From contig NZ_RBZY01000032.1 in assembly GCF_004022425.1 (NCBI RefSeq), positions 1 through 45,092 of the forward strand: a stretch of 45,092 nt of DNA, written 5' to 3'. Shown piece after piece: positions 1 to 8,003 of the stretch. Source of the DNA: Microbacterium enclense (lineage in GTDB: Bacteria > Actinomycetota > Actinomycetes > Actinomycetales > Microbacteriaceae). Every line of letters begins with the position of its first letter. The first letter of the stretch is position 1. Under the pieces are notes generated by a model. That model was not told where the DNA came from and ran no database searches. It worked only from the letters and a program-made list of their open reading frames with translations. Both the position numbers and the translations under genes were made by a program.

Positions 1-101
1 CCCGCGTCCGCGAGGGCGGATGCCATCGCCAGGCCGATGCCGCGGCTCGCGCCGGTGACGAGCGCGGCGCGGCCCGTCAAGTCGAAGAGGGTGGCGCTCA
101 C
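1..101 (-). CDS. SDR-family oxidoreductase, N-terminal part
   Basis: Only the first 33 codons are inside the window; the rest lies beyond the left edge. From a GTG at 101 the peptide begins MSATLFDLTGRAALVTGASR and continues GIGLAMASAL. TGASRGIG is the NAD(P)-binding glycine motif of classical short-chain dehydrogenases. Its GTG overlaps the TGA of the zinc dehydrogenase (GTGA at 98-101), so the two are translationally coupled and the SDR is the downstream gene. The start resembles gluconate 5-dehydrogenase-like SDRs, but substrate cannot be fixed from 33 residues. Position next to a deoxy-sugar cluster suggests oxidation or reduction of a sugar acid. Confidence 0.85.
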   Translation of the reverse strand, partial: MSATLFDLTGRAALVTGASRGIGLAMASALADA

Positions 102-1120
102 TGGTCGCCCCCGACCGCGACGAGGAGCTTCAGAGCCTGCCCCGCTTCCAACGCGGTGAACGCGTCTCCGGTCCGCTCCAGGGGAACGACATCGGTGATG
201 AGGGTGTCCGCGGGGATGGCGCCGGCGGCGAGCAGCTCGACCGCGGTCTCGAAGTCGCGTCGTTGGTAGACACGCGCGCCGAGCAGGCGCAGTTCGCGCC
301 AGAACACGCGCTGGAGGTCGACCTCTCGGGGCTGGGGATGGATGGCGACGACGACGATGGTTCCGCGCACCTTGGCGAGAGCGGTCATTCCCCGCACGGC
401 CGCGGCAGCGCCCGACACCTCGAACACGACGTCCGCGCCCGCCCCTCCTGTCCATTCCTGCACCCACTGCGCCTGATCGGTCGCCAGCGGGTCGAGGGTT
501 CGGAAGCCGAGACCGTCGATGGTCGCCCGGCGGCCGGCATCCGGTTCGATGACGACGACGTCGGCGCCCTCGTTGCGGGCCACGCTCGCGATGAGCACGC
601 CGATCGGGCCGCCGCCGATGACCACAGCGGTGTCACCCGCGGTGAGCTCGGAGCGGCGGACGTCGTGCACGGCGACGGCGACGGGCTCGACGAGGGCGCC
701 GGCGCGCAGTGTCAGTTCCTCGGGCAGGCGCACGAGAGTCCCGGCGGGCACGTTCCACAGCTCCTGCAGGGCCCCGGGGGAGTCGATCCCGATGAAGTCG
801 AGGTTCTGGCAGATGTGCTCGTTGCCCGCGAGGCATGCGGGGCACGTGCCGTCCCAGTCCAGGGGCATGACCGTGACGCGGTCTCCTGGCATCCATCCCG
901 CCACGTCGGAGCCGACGGCGGTGATGACACCGCTCATCTCGTGGCCGAAGACGAGGGGGTGGGTCACGCGCGCGTCCATGTCGCCGTGGAAGATGTGGAG
1001 GTCGGTGCCGCAGAGGCCGGTGTAGGCCACCCGGATCTGGACCTGTCCCGTGCCCGGGGCCGTGGGATCGATGTCGACGGGATTAACGGTTCGAGCCGAG
1101 ATGTACTGAAGTGCGCGCAC
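98..1120 (-). CDS. Zinc-binding medium-chain alcohol/polyol dehydrogenase
   Basis: Medium-chain dehydrogenase of the sorbitol/threonine dehydrogenase type, 340 aa from the GTG at 1120. That start has GGAGAGGA seven bases upstream and gives normal family length. The frame stays open to a GTG at 1198, which would add 26 residues with no good ribosome site. Visible motifs are the catalytic zinc Cys in CGTDLH, the GHEMSG motif, structural-zinc cysteines in TCPACLAGNEHIC (the first of the usual four appears replaced), and the Rossmann motif VIGGGPIGVL. It probably oxidises a secondary alcohol of a sugar or polyol with NAD(P)+. It reads divergently from the sugar importer and is coupled to the SDR at the left edge. 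Its step in fucose breakdown, if any, is not certain; it may serve a related sugar or the lactaldehyde/lactate end. Confidence 0.85.
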   Translation of the reverse strand: MRALQYISARTVNPVDIDPTAPGTGQVQIRVAYTGLCGTDLHIFHGDMDARVTHPLVFGHEMSGVITAVGSDVAGWMPGDRVTVMPLDWDGTCPACLAGNEHICQNLDFIGIDSPGALQELWNVPAGTLVRLPEELTLRAGALVEPVAVAVHDVRRSELTAGDTAVVIGGGPIGVLIASVARNEGADVVVIEPDAGRRATIDGLGFRTLDPLATDQAQWVQEWTGGAGADVVFEVSGAAAAVRGMTALAKVRGTIVVVAIHPQPREVDLQRVFWRELRLLGARVYQRRDFETAVELLAAGAIPADTLITDVVPLERTGDAFTALEAGQALKLLVAVGGDQ

Positions 1121-1197
1121 GGCGGGGTCCTCTCCGGTGAGAGCGGATGGGGTCCACATCCGCCCCTTCACTGTACGGGGGTTTTCCTCATAGGTCA

Positions 1198-1214
1198 CAT
1201 GTATGATCTAATGA
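1198..1214. promoter_or_regulatory. Candidate promoter/operator between divergent genes
   Basis: The 149-bp gap between the zinc dehydrogenase and the importer contains an AT-rich stretch with TATGATCTA at 1202-1210. The operator candidate at 6917-6933 contains TATGATGTA on its minus strand, eight of nine positions identical. This may be a shared GntR half-site or simply a TATGAT -10 hexamer present at both promoters; sequence alone does not separate these. Confidence 0.35.
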
Positions 1215-1269
1215 GATCGCGCCGCAAAGCGGTGAGTCGTCAACGACGTCGACCAAGTGAGGACTGGAA

Positions 1270-2637
1270 ATGGCAACACAGCACCGTCGCTTCATCCGAT
1301 TCGCCCGTTTCGGCGCCCTGGCCATCGCCGGGGTGACGGCCGTCGCCCTGAGCGGCTGCAGCCCCGACGCCGGCGGAGGAGACACCTCGCTGGGCTTCAG
1401 CCAGGCAGAGCAGGAACCGGGCAGCCCGATCACCGTGTGGGTGGATGCCACCCGCGAACCCGTCATCGAGGCCTTCCGTACCGCGCACCCCGACATCGAG
1501 GTCAACGTCGAGACCTACGACGGCAACGCCAGCGGATCGGCGAGCCTGCAGACCCGCATCGCGCTGTTCGACCAGGCCGGCGAAGGCTGGCCGGACGTCG
1601 TGTTCTCGACGCAGAACAACGACGCCTCCTGGGCCTCGCGCGAGTCGAACGGCCAGCAGGCTTTCGCCGCGCCCGTGAACAAGGGCTGGTTCGAGGACGA
1701 CTTCCTCGAGGGCTTCACGCCCGGATCCCTCGACCCGCTCACCATCGACGGCACCACCTACGGCCTCCGCAACGACCTCGCCCAGGTCGTGTTCTGGTAT
1801 GACCAGGCGCTGTTCGACCAGTTCGGGTACGACGTCCCCACCACGTGGGAGGAGTACGAGCAGCTCAGTGACCGGGTCGCGCAAGAGCACCCCGGCTACC
1901 TGTTGGGCTCGGTCGGTGACGGCTTCCTCGGCTCGTACGTCTACTACTGGGGCGCTCAGGCACCGATCTTCCAGCTCGACGGCAACGATTTCACGTCGGA
2001 CTTCGACGCGCCCAACTCTCAGCGCATGACCGAGATGCTCGACCACATGGTCGACAACGGCACGCTGTCCACGGCGTCGGTGTTCGGCTCGGACTTCATC
2101 CAGCAGGCGCAGGGCAAGCTCCTCGGCATGCCCGGACCCGTCTGGTTCACCGGCGCCCTGTTCCAGAACCCGGACAGCCTGAACGTTCCCGCCGGCCAGC
2201 TCGGCGCGGGCACCCCGCTGCACTGGGAGGGCGAGGACATCGGAACCGGCAACGTCGGTGGTGGCACCTGGCTCGCCTCCAGCCACTCCAAGAACCTCGA
2301 CGCCGCGAAGACCTTCATGGAGTTCGCGACGAGCTCGGACGAATACCAGGTCGATCTCGCGCCCGGCTACCCCGCCTATGCGGACGCGGGTGAGAAGTGG
2401 ATCGCGCAGCAGGCCGCGGACGGCTACTTCGTCGGCGACTTCGAGCAGACCGTGATCGACGCCGCCGGACAGGTGTGGAGCGGGTGGGGCTTCCCGAGCT
2501 TCAGCGCCGAGACCGCGTACAGCAAGGTGGTACTGCCGGCGCTCGCCGCGGGCCGGACCATCGGTGACGTGGCCGGCGACTGGCAGGCCGAGATCCTCAA
2601 CGAAGCCCAGGTGCAGGGCTACACCGTCACGCGCTGA
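1270..2637 (+). CDS. Sugar ABC transporter substrate-binding lipoprotein
   Basis: Extracellular solute-binding protein of the carbohydrate (CUT1) type, 455 aa. The N-terminus has Arg residues, a hydrophobic stretch and a lipobox (ALSGCS), so it should be lipidated at Cys about residue 30 and anchored outside the membrane. The mature part begins with a strand typical of family 1 binding proteins (SPITVWVDATREPVIEAF). TGAGGA lies about six bases before the ATG. It starts the operon of two permeases and a mutarotase that follows. The neighbouring catabolic genes suggest L-fucose or another 6-deoxyhexose as ligand; this is inference from context, since binding-site residues cannot be read by eye. 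It is divergent from the zinc dehydrogenase. Confidence 0.9.
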   Translation: MATQHRRFIRFARFGALAIAGVTAVALSGCSPDAGGGDTSLGFSQAEQEPGSPITVWVDATREPVIEAFRTAHPDIEVNVETYDGNASGSASLQTRIALFDQAGEGWPDVVFSTQNNDASWASRESNGQQAFAAPVNKGWFEDDFLEGFTPGSLDPLTIDGTTYGLRNDLAQVVFWYDQALFDQFGYDVPTTWEEYEQLSDRVAQEHPGYLLGSVGDGFLGSYVYYWGAQAPIFQLDGNDFTSDFDAPNSQRMTEMLDHMVDNGTLSTASVFGSDFIQQAQGKLLGMPGPVWFTGALFQNPDSLNVPAGQLGAGTPLHWEGEDIGTGNVGGGTWLASSHSKNLDAAKTFMEFATSSDEYQVDLAPGYPAYADAGEKWIAQQAADGYFVGDFEQTVIDAAGQVWSGWGFPSFSAETAYSKVVLPALAAGRTIGDVAGDWQAEILNEAQVQGYTVTR

Positions 2638-2681
2638 CCCCGCTCGATCCCACGAAAGGCCAGGCCATCGTCACTTCAACG

Positions 2682-3608
2682 ATGACGCCCCTCTCCGCCG
2701 GCGCCGAAACGCGCCGGCGGAGAGGCGAGCAACGGCGTCGAAACCCGAATCGTTCCCAGTCCGCGATGGCGTACGCCTTCAGCTCGGGCTACGGCATCCT
2801 GTTGCTCCTGTTCGGGCTGGGGCCGGCGCTGTACGCGGTGTATCTCGCGTTCACGCAGGCCGGTCGGTTCGCCGGTGTCGACAACTTCGTGCGCGTCTTC
2901 GCGGACTACCGCTTCTGGCCGGCGGTGCAGCACGTCTCGACCTACCTCGTCATCTGGCTCGTGTTCCAGATCGTGTTCGTGGTGCTCCTCGCGCTGATCG
3001 TTCACAATTTCGCGTCGCGGTGGCTGTCGACCTCCGCCCGATTCGTCTACTACATCCCCGGGGCGCTCGCCGGCGCCTCCAGCGTGCTGCTCTGGCTGTT
3101 CCTCCTCGACCCGACGGTCAGCCCCGTGTCCGGAATCCTCCGGGCGCTCGGATTCGACTCGTTCGTGGCGACCGTCTCCCTCGACAACCTCCCCGTCATC
3201 TTCACGATCGTGTCGTTCTGGACCGGGGCGGGGCAGTGGATCGTCATCATGTACGGCGCGCTGAACAACATCAGTCCCGAGATCATGGAGGCGTCGCGCA
3301 TCGACGGCGCGGGACCCGTGAAGACCGCCTGGTACATCCAGCTACCGCTGCTGCGGAAGTGGATCTCGTACATGGTCGTGATGTCGATCGCGGCGGGCAG
3401 CCAGCTGTTCGTCGAACCCCGCGTCTTGTCTCAAGCGAGCAAGGGGGTCGTCCCGCAGGACTACTCGCTCAACCAGCTCGCCTATCTCTACGCCTTCCGG
3501 CAGAACGACTTCAACGGCTCGGCGGCCATCTCTCTCATCCTCCTGGCCGTCGCCCTGATCCTGGCTGCCTTCTTCGTCTTCCGAGGAGGACTCTTTGAGC
3601 GCGACTGA
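2682..3608 (+). CDS. Sugar ABC transporter permease (MalF type)
   Basis: Inner-membrane permease of a binding-protein-dependent sugar importer, 308 aa with about six hydrophobic segments after an Arg-rich cytoplasmic N-terminus. The EAA loop that contacts the ATPase is clear: EIMEASRIDGAGPVKTAWY, near residue 205. The ATG at 2682 has only a weak ribosome site; a slightly upstream start is possible but no ATG or GTG lies close. It sits 44 bp after the binding protein and overlaps the second permease by 14 bp. No ATPase gene occurs in the cluster, as is usual for CUT1 importers that share an MsmK-like ATPase encoded elsewhere. Specificity is assigned only by neighbourhood. Confidence 0.9.
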   Translation: MTPLSAGAETRRRRGEQRRRNPNRSQSAMAYAFSSGYGILLLLFGLGPALYAVYLAFTQAGRFAGVDNFVRVFADYRFWPAVQHVSTYLVIWLVFQIVFVVLLALIVHNFASRWLSTSARFVYYIPGALAGASSVLLWLFLLDPTVSPVSGILRALGFDSFVATVSLDNLPVIFTIVSFWTGAGQWIVIMYGALNNISPEIMEASRIDGAGPVKTAWYIQLPLLRKWISYMVVMSIAAGSQLFVEPRVLSQASKGVVPQDYSLNQLAYLYAFRQNDFNGSAAISLILLAVALILAAFFVFRGGLFERD

Positions 3609-4539
3609 AACCGCGACCCTGCTGCGTGCCGACGAGTACGCCCGCACGTCGCGTCGACGCCGTCGGACCCTGACGCCCGGAGAGTGGCTGGGGCGTGCCC
3701 TCGCGGCCGTCGTCGCGATCTTCTTCGCCGTGTTCTTCATCCTCCCGCTGGCGTGGCTCATCCTCGCGCCGACCAAGACGCCGCGCGAGCTGCTCCTGGG
3801 CGGTCCGTTCGACTTCGGCGCCTTCTCGACGCTGGCGGAGAACTGGAACACCCTCATGGCGTTCCAGAACGGCATCGTCTGGACCTGGCTCGGCAACGCG
3901 GCGCTCTACACCGGTGCCGCCCTGGTCCTGACGCTGTTGGTGACCATCCCCGCCGGGTACGCGCTGGCGATGATCGACTTCCGGCTCCGCCGAGCGCTCC
4001 TCGCGGTGACGCTCGTGATCATGCTGATCCCGAGCACCGCCCTCGTGCTGCCGACCTTCCTCGAGTTGAGCGCGGTGCGGTTGATCGGGAATCCGTTGGC
4101 GGTCATCCTCCCGTTCTCGTTCTTCCCCTTCGGCGTGTACCTCACGTACATCTACTTCTCCACGAGCATCTCGAAGGACCTCCTGGATGCCGCCCGCATC
4201 GACGGCGCGGGGGAGTGGCGGGTGTTCTGGCGCGTCGCCATGCCCCTGGCGACCCCGGTCATCGCCCTCGTCGGCTTCTTCAACGTCGTCGGCAACTGGA
4301 ACAACTACTTCCTGCCGTTCGTGATGGTGCCGGGGCGCCGTGCCCCCATCCAGGTCGGGCTCGCGGAGCTGTTGTCGAACGTGCCGCTGTTCAACCCCAC
4401 GTCGGCCGGGTCGGTGACGATCGAGCTTCCCGTGCTGGCGCTGGCGACGCTCGTCTCGGTTCTCCCCGTGCTGCTGATCTTCCTGTTCTCGCAGCGGTTC
4501 CTCGTCACGGGCATGACCGCCGGCGGGACGAAGGAGTGA
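3595..4539 (+). CDS. Sugar ABC transporter permease (MalG type)
   Basis: Second permease of the importer, 314 aa. It starts at a TTG (3595) placed five bases after GAGGAGG, inside the end of the first permease. Six predicted membrane segments follow a basic N-terminal tail (TSRRRRRTL). The EAA motif is LLDAARIDGAGEWRVFWRV, near residue 200. C-terminal hydrophobic segments end with FSQRFLVTGMTAG, typical of the MalG/UgpE group. Its TGA overlaps the GTG of the mutarotase gene (GTGA), so uptake and the first intracellular step are co-translated. It would form the membrane channel with the upstream permease. Confidence 0.9.
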   Translation: MSATETATLLRADEYARTSRRRRRTLTPGEWLGRALAAVVAIFFAVFFILPLAWLILAPTKTPRELLLGGPFDFGAFSTLAENWNTLMAFQNGIVWTWLGNAALYTGAALVLTLLVTIPAGYALAMIDFRLRRALLAVTLVIMLIPSTALVLPTFLELSAVRLIGNPLAVILPFSFFPFGVYLTYIYFSTSISKDLLDAARIDGAGEWRVFWRVAMPLATPVIALVGFFNVVGNWNNYFLPFVMVPGRRAPIQVGLAELLSNVPLFNPTSAGSVTIELPVLALATLVSVLPVLLIFLFSQRFLVTGMTAGGTKE

Positions 4540-4865
4540 GCGTGCTGCGGGTGGCGATGGTCTGCCGGATGGTTCCCGAGAAGCGCGAGGAGTATCTCGC
4601 TCTCCACCGGGCGGTCTGGCCCGGCGTGGAGCAGACGCTCCGCGAGGGGAACATCCGCAACTTCTCGATCTTCGTGCGCGGTGACGTGCTCTTCGGCTAC
4701 TACGAGTACGTCGGCGACGATCTCGCTGCCGACGACGCGAAGATGGCCGCCGACCCGGTCACGCAGGAGTGGTGGGCGCGGACGGGTCCGTGCCAGGTGC
4801 CGTTCGACGACGACGGGTCCGAGCCCAACTGGCAGATCATGACCGAGGCCTGGCACCTGGACTGA
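4536..4865 (+). CDS. RhaM-family sugar mutarotase (probable L-fucose mutarotase)
   Basis: A 109-aa member of the L-rhamnose mutarotase family (RhaM/YiiL, PF05336), close to the family's usual 104 aa. Recognisable features are the MVPEKREEYLALHRAVWP stretch (the family's Tyr-x-x-x-His region), the NIRNFSIFV strand, GYYEYVGDD, and the C-terminal WWARTGPCQVPF segment. It interconverts the alpha and beta anomers of an imported 6-deoxyhexose. In clusters with fucose-type downstream enzymes this family is thought to supply the beta-pyranose to the sugar dehydrogenase. The GTG start overlaps the TGA of the second permease; a second GTG at 4542 is an alternative. It ends the importer operon, converging on the GntR gene with a 44-bp gap. 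Confidence 0.88.
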   Translation: MSVLRVAMVCRMVPEKREEYLALHRAVWPGVEQTLREGNIRNFSIFVRGDVLFGYYEYVGDDLAADDAKMAADPVTQEWWARTGPCQVPFDDDGSEPNWQIMTEAWHLD

Positions 4866-4909
4866 TCCGGGATGCCGGCGGGCTCAGTGCTCGCGCGCGG
4901 CGGTCGCGG

Positions 4910-5674
4910 TCAGCGTTCGCGAGCGGTGGGGAAGCGTCGGCGCTGCCAGGCGTCGAGGATGTGCGCCCGCATCGCGGCCTCGGCCTCGACGGGGTCGCCC
5001 GCCGCGATGGCGTCATGCACGCGGCGGTGTTCCTCGAGCGTGAGGTGGAACGCGTCGGTCGACTGGTTGCCGACGAAGCGCGCCGACTGCCGCGCACGCG
5101 TGAAGAGGATCTTCGTGATGCTGCTGGCCAGTTCGTTGCCAGAGAGTGTCATGACGAGGAAGTGGAAGTCGAGGTCGGCATCCGGGAAGACCTCGGGGTC
5201 TTCGACCGATTCCTCCATGCGCGCGAGGGATGCCGTGATCTCCGCGATCTGCTCCGGTGTTCCGTGCTGCGCGGTCGCGGCCGACATCGATCCCTCGAGT
5301 GCGGCGCGGATGATCGAGATCTCGTCGAGCACGCCGAGGGACGAATCGTTCTCGAGGAGGACGGCCAGGACCACCGGGTCCAGGACGTTCCACGACGTCT
5401 TCGGCTGCACGGTGGTGCCGCGCCCGGGGGCGACGCTGATGAGCCCCTTCTCCTCGATTCGCTTGACCGACTCGCGGATGACGGTGCGGCTGACGGCGAA
5501 GTGCTGCGCCAGCTTCTCTTCCGGGGGCAGGGTGTCGCCGGGCGGGACGTCGCCCTTCACGATGGCTTCGACCAGATCGTGCACCACGGCGACGCCGAGG
5601 CGGGCCGTCGGGGTACGCGGGGTCGAGCTGCGCAGGGCCGACGTGGTGTCGGCGGGCGCGGTCTCCTCACTCAT
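4910..5674 (-). CDS. GntR-family regulator, FCD subfamily
   Basis: Transcriptional regulator of 254 aa. An N-terminal winged helix has the GntR signature DTLPPEEKLAQHFAVSRTV followed by IRESVKRIEEKGLI and GRGTTV (about residues 35-95). The C-terminal all-helical FCD domain carries likely metal/ligand residues in DLDFHFLVMTLSGN and a late HRRVHDAIAAGD. Such regulators usually repress sugar-acid catabolic genes and release DNA on binding a pathway intermediate. It lies 9 bp downstream of the dehydratase gene on the same strand, so it is probably co-transcribed and autoregulated. The palindrome at 6917-6933 is a plausible target. The N-terminal 30 residues are low-complexity, so the true start could be a little later. 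Confidence 0.9.
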   Translation of the reverse strand: MSEETAPADTTSALRSSTPRTPTARLGVAVVHDLVEAIVKGDVPPGDTLPPEEKLAQHFAVSRTVIRESVKRIEEKGLISVAPGRGTTVQPKTSWNVLDPVVLAVLLENDSSLGVLDEISIIRAALEGSMSAATAQHGTPEQIAEITASLARMEESVEDPEVFPDADLDFHFLVMTLSGNELASSITKILFTRARQSARFVGNQSTDAFHLTLEEHRRVHDAIAAGDPVEAEAAMRAHILDAWQRRRFPTARER

Positions 5675-5683
5675 GCGGTCAGC

Positions 5684-6868
5684 CTAGCCGCGGCCCTCAG
5701 TGCTCCCGGGAAGGTCGTGCCGGTCGCTTTCGGGGACGAGGCGCAGCCCCGCACGGTCGGGGCGCACGTGCGGGCCGGCGCCGACGAGCCAGCTCCCGCC
5801 GCGTTCGCCGGCCTCGGCGATCGCCGCCTCGTCGACGCTCACACCGTGTCCGGGAGTGTCGCCGAGGACGATGCCGCCGTCGGCGAACTGCTGGTCGATG
5901 TGCAGGCCGAACGGCGAGCCGAGATCCTGCACCTCTGCACTGAGGTGGTTCGGGACGGCGACGGCGGCGTGGGCCACGGCCTGGTTGGCGGTCACGCCGA
6001 CCGGGCTGATCGGCAGGTCGCGGCCGTGAGCGAGCATGGCGACGCGGAGGAAGTGCGTCACGCCCCAGGTGCATCCGACCTGCACGACGTCCACGCCACC
6101 GGCATCCATCAGGGGGCGGAACTGCTCGAGGCCCGTCAGGTTCTCGCCGGTGGCCACGGCCGCCCGGATGCTGCGGGTCAGCCGCGCGTGTCCGTCGGCG
6201 TCCCAGCGGCGCAGGGGCTCTTCCACCCAGGTCAGGTCGATGTCGCGCTCCAGTTCGCTGACGTAGCGCACGGCTTGCTTGAGGTTCCACGACTCGTTCG
6301 CGTCGAACATGACCGCCGGCCGTCGGGAGTTGCGGCCCATGGCGTCACGGATGATGTGCAGGCGGCGGCGGTCGGCGTCCAGGTCGACGCCCCCCTTGAG
6401 CTTGCCGCTGCTGAATCCCAGGTCGGCCATCTCGGCGTAGAACCCCGCGAGTTCATCGTCGGAGAGGGCGATGTCCAGGCCCGACGCGTAGCCGGTGACG
6501 AAGCGGTCGCGCGCGCCGAGGAGACGCCAGAGCGGTTCTCCCGCGGCCTTGGCCTTGATGTCCCACAGGGCCATGTCGAAAGCGCCGATGCTGCCGAAGG
6601 TGGCGCCGGCGTGCCCCGCCTTGAATACTCGCGCGAGCATCCGGTCGTACAGGGCGGTGACCGCGCGAGGATCCTCGCCGTCGATGGCGGGGAAGAGGCG
6701 GGCGAGGTCGGCGACGTGACCGGTGCCGACGCCGGTGATGCCGGCATCGGTGTCGACCAGGACGACGGACTCCTCGGTGATGCCGGACGCGATGTGCCCG
6801 TTGACGTCCCCGATGGGGCGCCCCCACTCGCGGAACGTGCGCAGCACGCGGTAGCCGGTGACCTTCAT
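5684..6868 (-). CDS. Enolase-superfamily sugar-acid dehydratase (probable L-fuconate dehydratase)
   Basis: A 394-aa member of the mandelate racemase/muconate lactonizing group. It would dehydrate a 6-deoxy-aldonate such as L-fuconate to its 2-keto-3-deoxy acid, using Mg2+. Barrel landmarks in order are KLKGG (strand-2 Lys-x-Lys), VMFDANESW (Asp), WVEEPL (Glu) and ATGENLTG (Glu), giving the metal ligands. The usual strand-6 Asp and strand-7 His dyad is not seen: the region aligning with the Asp reads VVQVGCTWGVT and that aligning with the His reads ISPVGVT. It may act through the strand-2 lysines alone or belong to a divergent subgroup, so the exact substrate is uncertain. The gene is divergent from the aldo/keto reductase and precedes the GntR gene. 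Confidence 0.85.
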   Translation of the reverse strand: MKVTGYRVLRTFREWGRPIGDVNGHIASGITEESVVLVDTDAGITGVGTGHVADLARLFPAIDGEDPRAVTALYDRMLARVFKAGHAGATFGSIGAFDMALWDIKAKAAGEPLWRLLGARDRFVTGYASGLDIALSDDELAGFYAEMADLGFSSGKLKGGVDLDADRRRLHIIRDAMGRNSRRPAVMFDANESWNLKQAVRYVSELERDIDLTWVEEPLRRWDADGHARLTRSIRAAVATGENLTGLEQFRPLMDAGGVDVVQVGCTWGVTHFLRVAMLAHGRDLPISPVGVTANQAVAHAAVAVPNHLSAEVQDLGSPFGLHIDQQFADGGIVLGDTPGHGVSVDEAAIAEAGERGGSWLVGAGPHVRPDRAGLRLVPESDRHDLPGSTEGRG

Positions 6869-6916
6869 ATCGCCCTTGACTTTCTCCTGCGGCGGGCTCG
6901 ACCTGAGCCCCTAAAG

Positions 6917-6933
6917 AACATACATCATATGTT
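6917..6933. promoter_or_regulatory. Perfect palindrome, candidate GntR operator
   Basis: AACATA-CATCA-TATGTT is a perfect 6+6 inverted repeat with a 5-bp spacer in the 117-bp gap between the divergent dehydratase and aldo/keto reductase genes. It is very AT-rich against a high-GC background. Position and symmetry fit a FadR/GntR-type operator controlling both directions. Its minus strand also contains TATGAT, which could be the -10 of the dehydratase promoter. Confidence 0.55.
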
Positions 6934-6985
6934 AGTCTCGATCCCGGTGAGACGACAGCGATGTCCACGGACGACGGAGATGAAA

Positions 6986-7954
6986 ATGCGTACGCGATCC
7001 ACCCCGAAAACGCCGGCTCTCACCGAGATCGGATTCGGCGGCGCACAGATCGGCAACCTGGGGCGCGAGGTCGACGACGACACGGCTCGTCTGACTGTCG
7101 ACACGGCGTGGGATGCCGGCATCCGGTACTTCGACACCGCTCCGCACTACGGACTCGGCCTGTCCGAGCGCCGACTGGGCGCGGCCCTGCGCGATCGTCC
7201 GCGCGAGGAGTACGTCCTCTCCACCAAGGTCGGCCGCCTGCTCGTGGACTCTCCCGAGACCGCGCACCGTCTCGACGACGACGGTTTCGCCGTCCCGGCC
7301 GCGGTCGTCCGGCGGTGGGACTTCTCGCGTGACGGCGTGATGCGCTCGGTCGAGGAGAGCCTGGACCGCCTCGGCGTGGACCGCATCGACATCGCGTACC
7401 TGCACGATCCCGACGCGCACTGGGATGCCGCGTCGACCACCGGCGTCGGTGCTCTCATCGAGTTGCGCGAGCAGGGGGTCGTGCGCGCCGTCGGGGCCGG
7501 CATGAACCAGGCGTCCATGCTCGCCGACTTCGTCGAGCGCTGCGACGTCGACATCGTCATGGTCGCCGGTCGATACACGCTCCTCGACGACGCGGCCGCG
7601 GAGCGCCTGCTGCCGCTCGCTGCCGAACGAGGGGTCGGGGTCGTGGCGGCGGCCGTGTACAACTCCGGCCTGCTCAGCCACCCGCGTCCGGCGCCGGACG
7701 CGACCTACGACTACACACGCGCCTCCTCCGACCTGCTCGAGCGTGCCCACCGCATCGCCGACATCTGCGAGCGGTACGGGGTCGATCTCCCGTCGGCGGC
7801 CATCGCCTACCCGCTGCGCCGCGACGAGGTCGTATCGGTCGTCGTGGGGATCCGCACCGCCGCGCAGGCCGAATCGACGGTGGAGCGCTACCGCGCCCGC
7901 GTGCCCGAGGAGATGTGGCGAGAGCTGACCGCGACCGGGGTGGTCGCGCAGTGA
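6986..7954 (+). CDS. Aldo/keto reductase, probable L-fucose (aldose) dehydrogenase
   Basis: NAD(P)-dependent aldo/keto reductase of 322 aa. The catalytic tetrad is visible: Asp and Tyr in FDTAPHYGLG, Lys in LSTKVGR, His in AYLHDPDAHW. The group resembles D-threo-aldose 1-dehydrogenases, which oxidise the anomeric carbon of L-fucose, giving the lactone. I start it at the ATG at 6986 because GGAG at 6976-6979 sits six bases upstream; the in-frame ATG at 6980 abuts the GGAG. It heads a plus-strand operon followed by the FAH hydrolase, the SDR and the lactonase. In the pathway it takes the mutarotated sugar and hands lactone to the amidohydrolase at 9604. Confidence 0.88.
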   Translation: MRTRSTPKTPALTEIGFGGAQIGNLGREVDDDTARLTVDTAWDAGIRYFDTAPHYGLGLSERRLGAALRDRPREEYVLSTKVGRLLVDSPETAHRLDDDGFAVPAAVVRRWDFSRDGVMRSVEESLDRLGVDRIDIAYLHDPDAHWDAASTTGVGALIELREQGVVRAVGAGMNQASMLADFVERCDVDIVMVAGRYTLLDDAAAERLLPLAAERGVGVVAAAVYNSGLLSHPRPAPDATYDYTRASSDLLERAHRIADICERYGVDLPSAAIAYPLRRDEVVSVVVGIRTAAQAESTVERYRARVPEEMWRELTATGVVAQ

Positions 7955-8003
7955 GGCGCGCGAGAGACGCGCGCCCGGACACCGACGGAGAGGACGCCGA
8001 CGC

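Noticed and set aside
263..1336. 357-aa plus-strand frame opposite the zinc dehydrogenase
   Set aside because: Anti-sense shadow: low-complexity His/Asp/Gly-rich sequence without motifs, while the minus strand has a full MDR protein.
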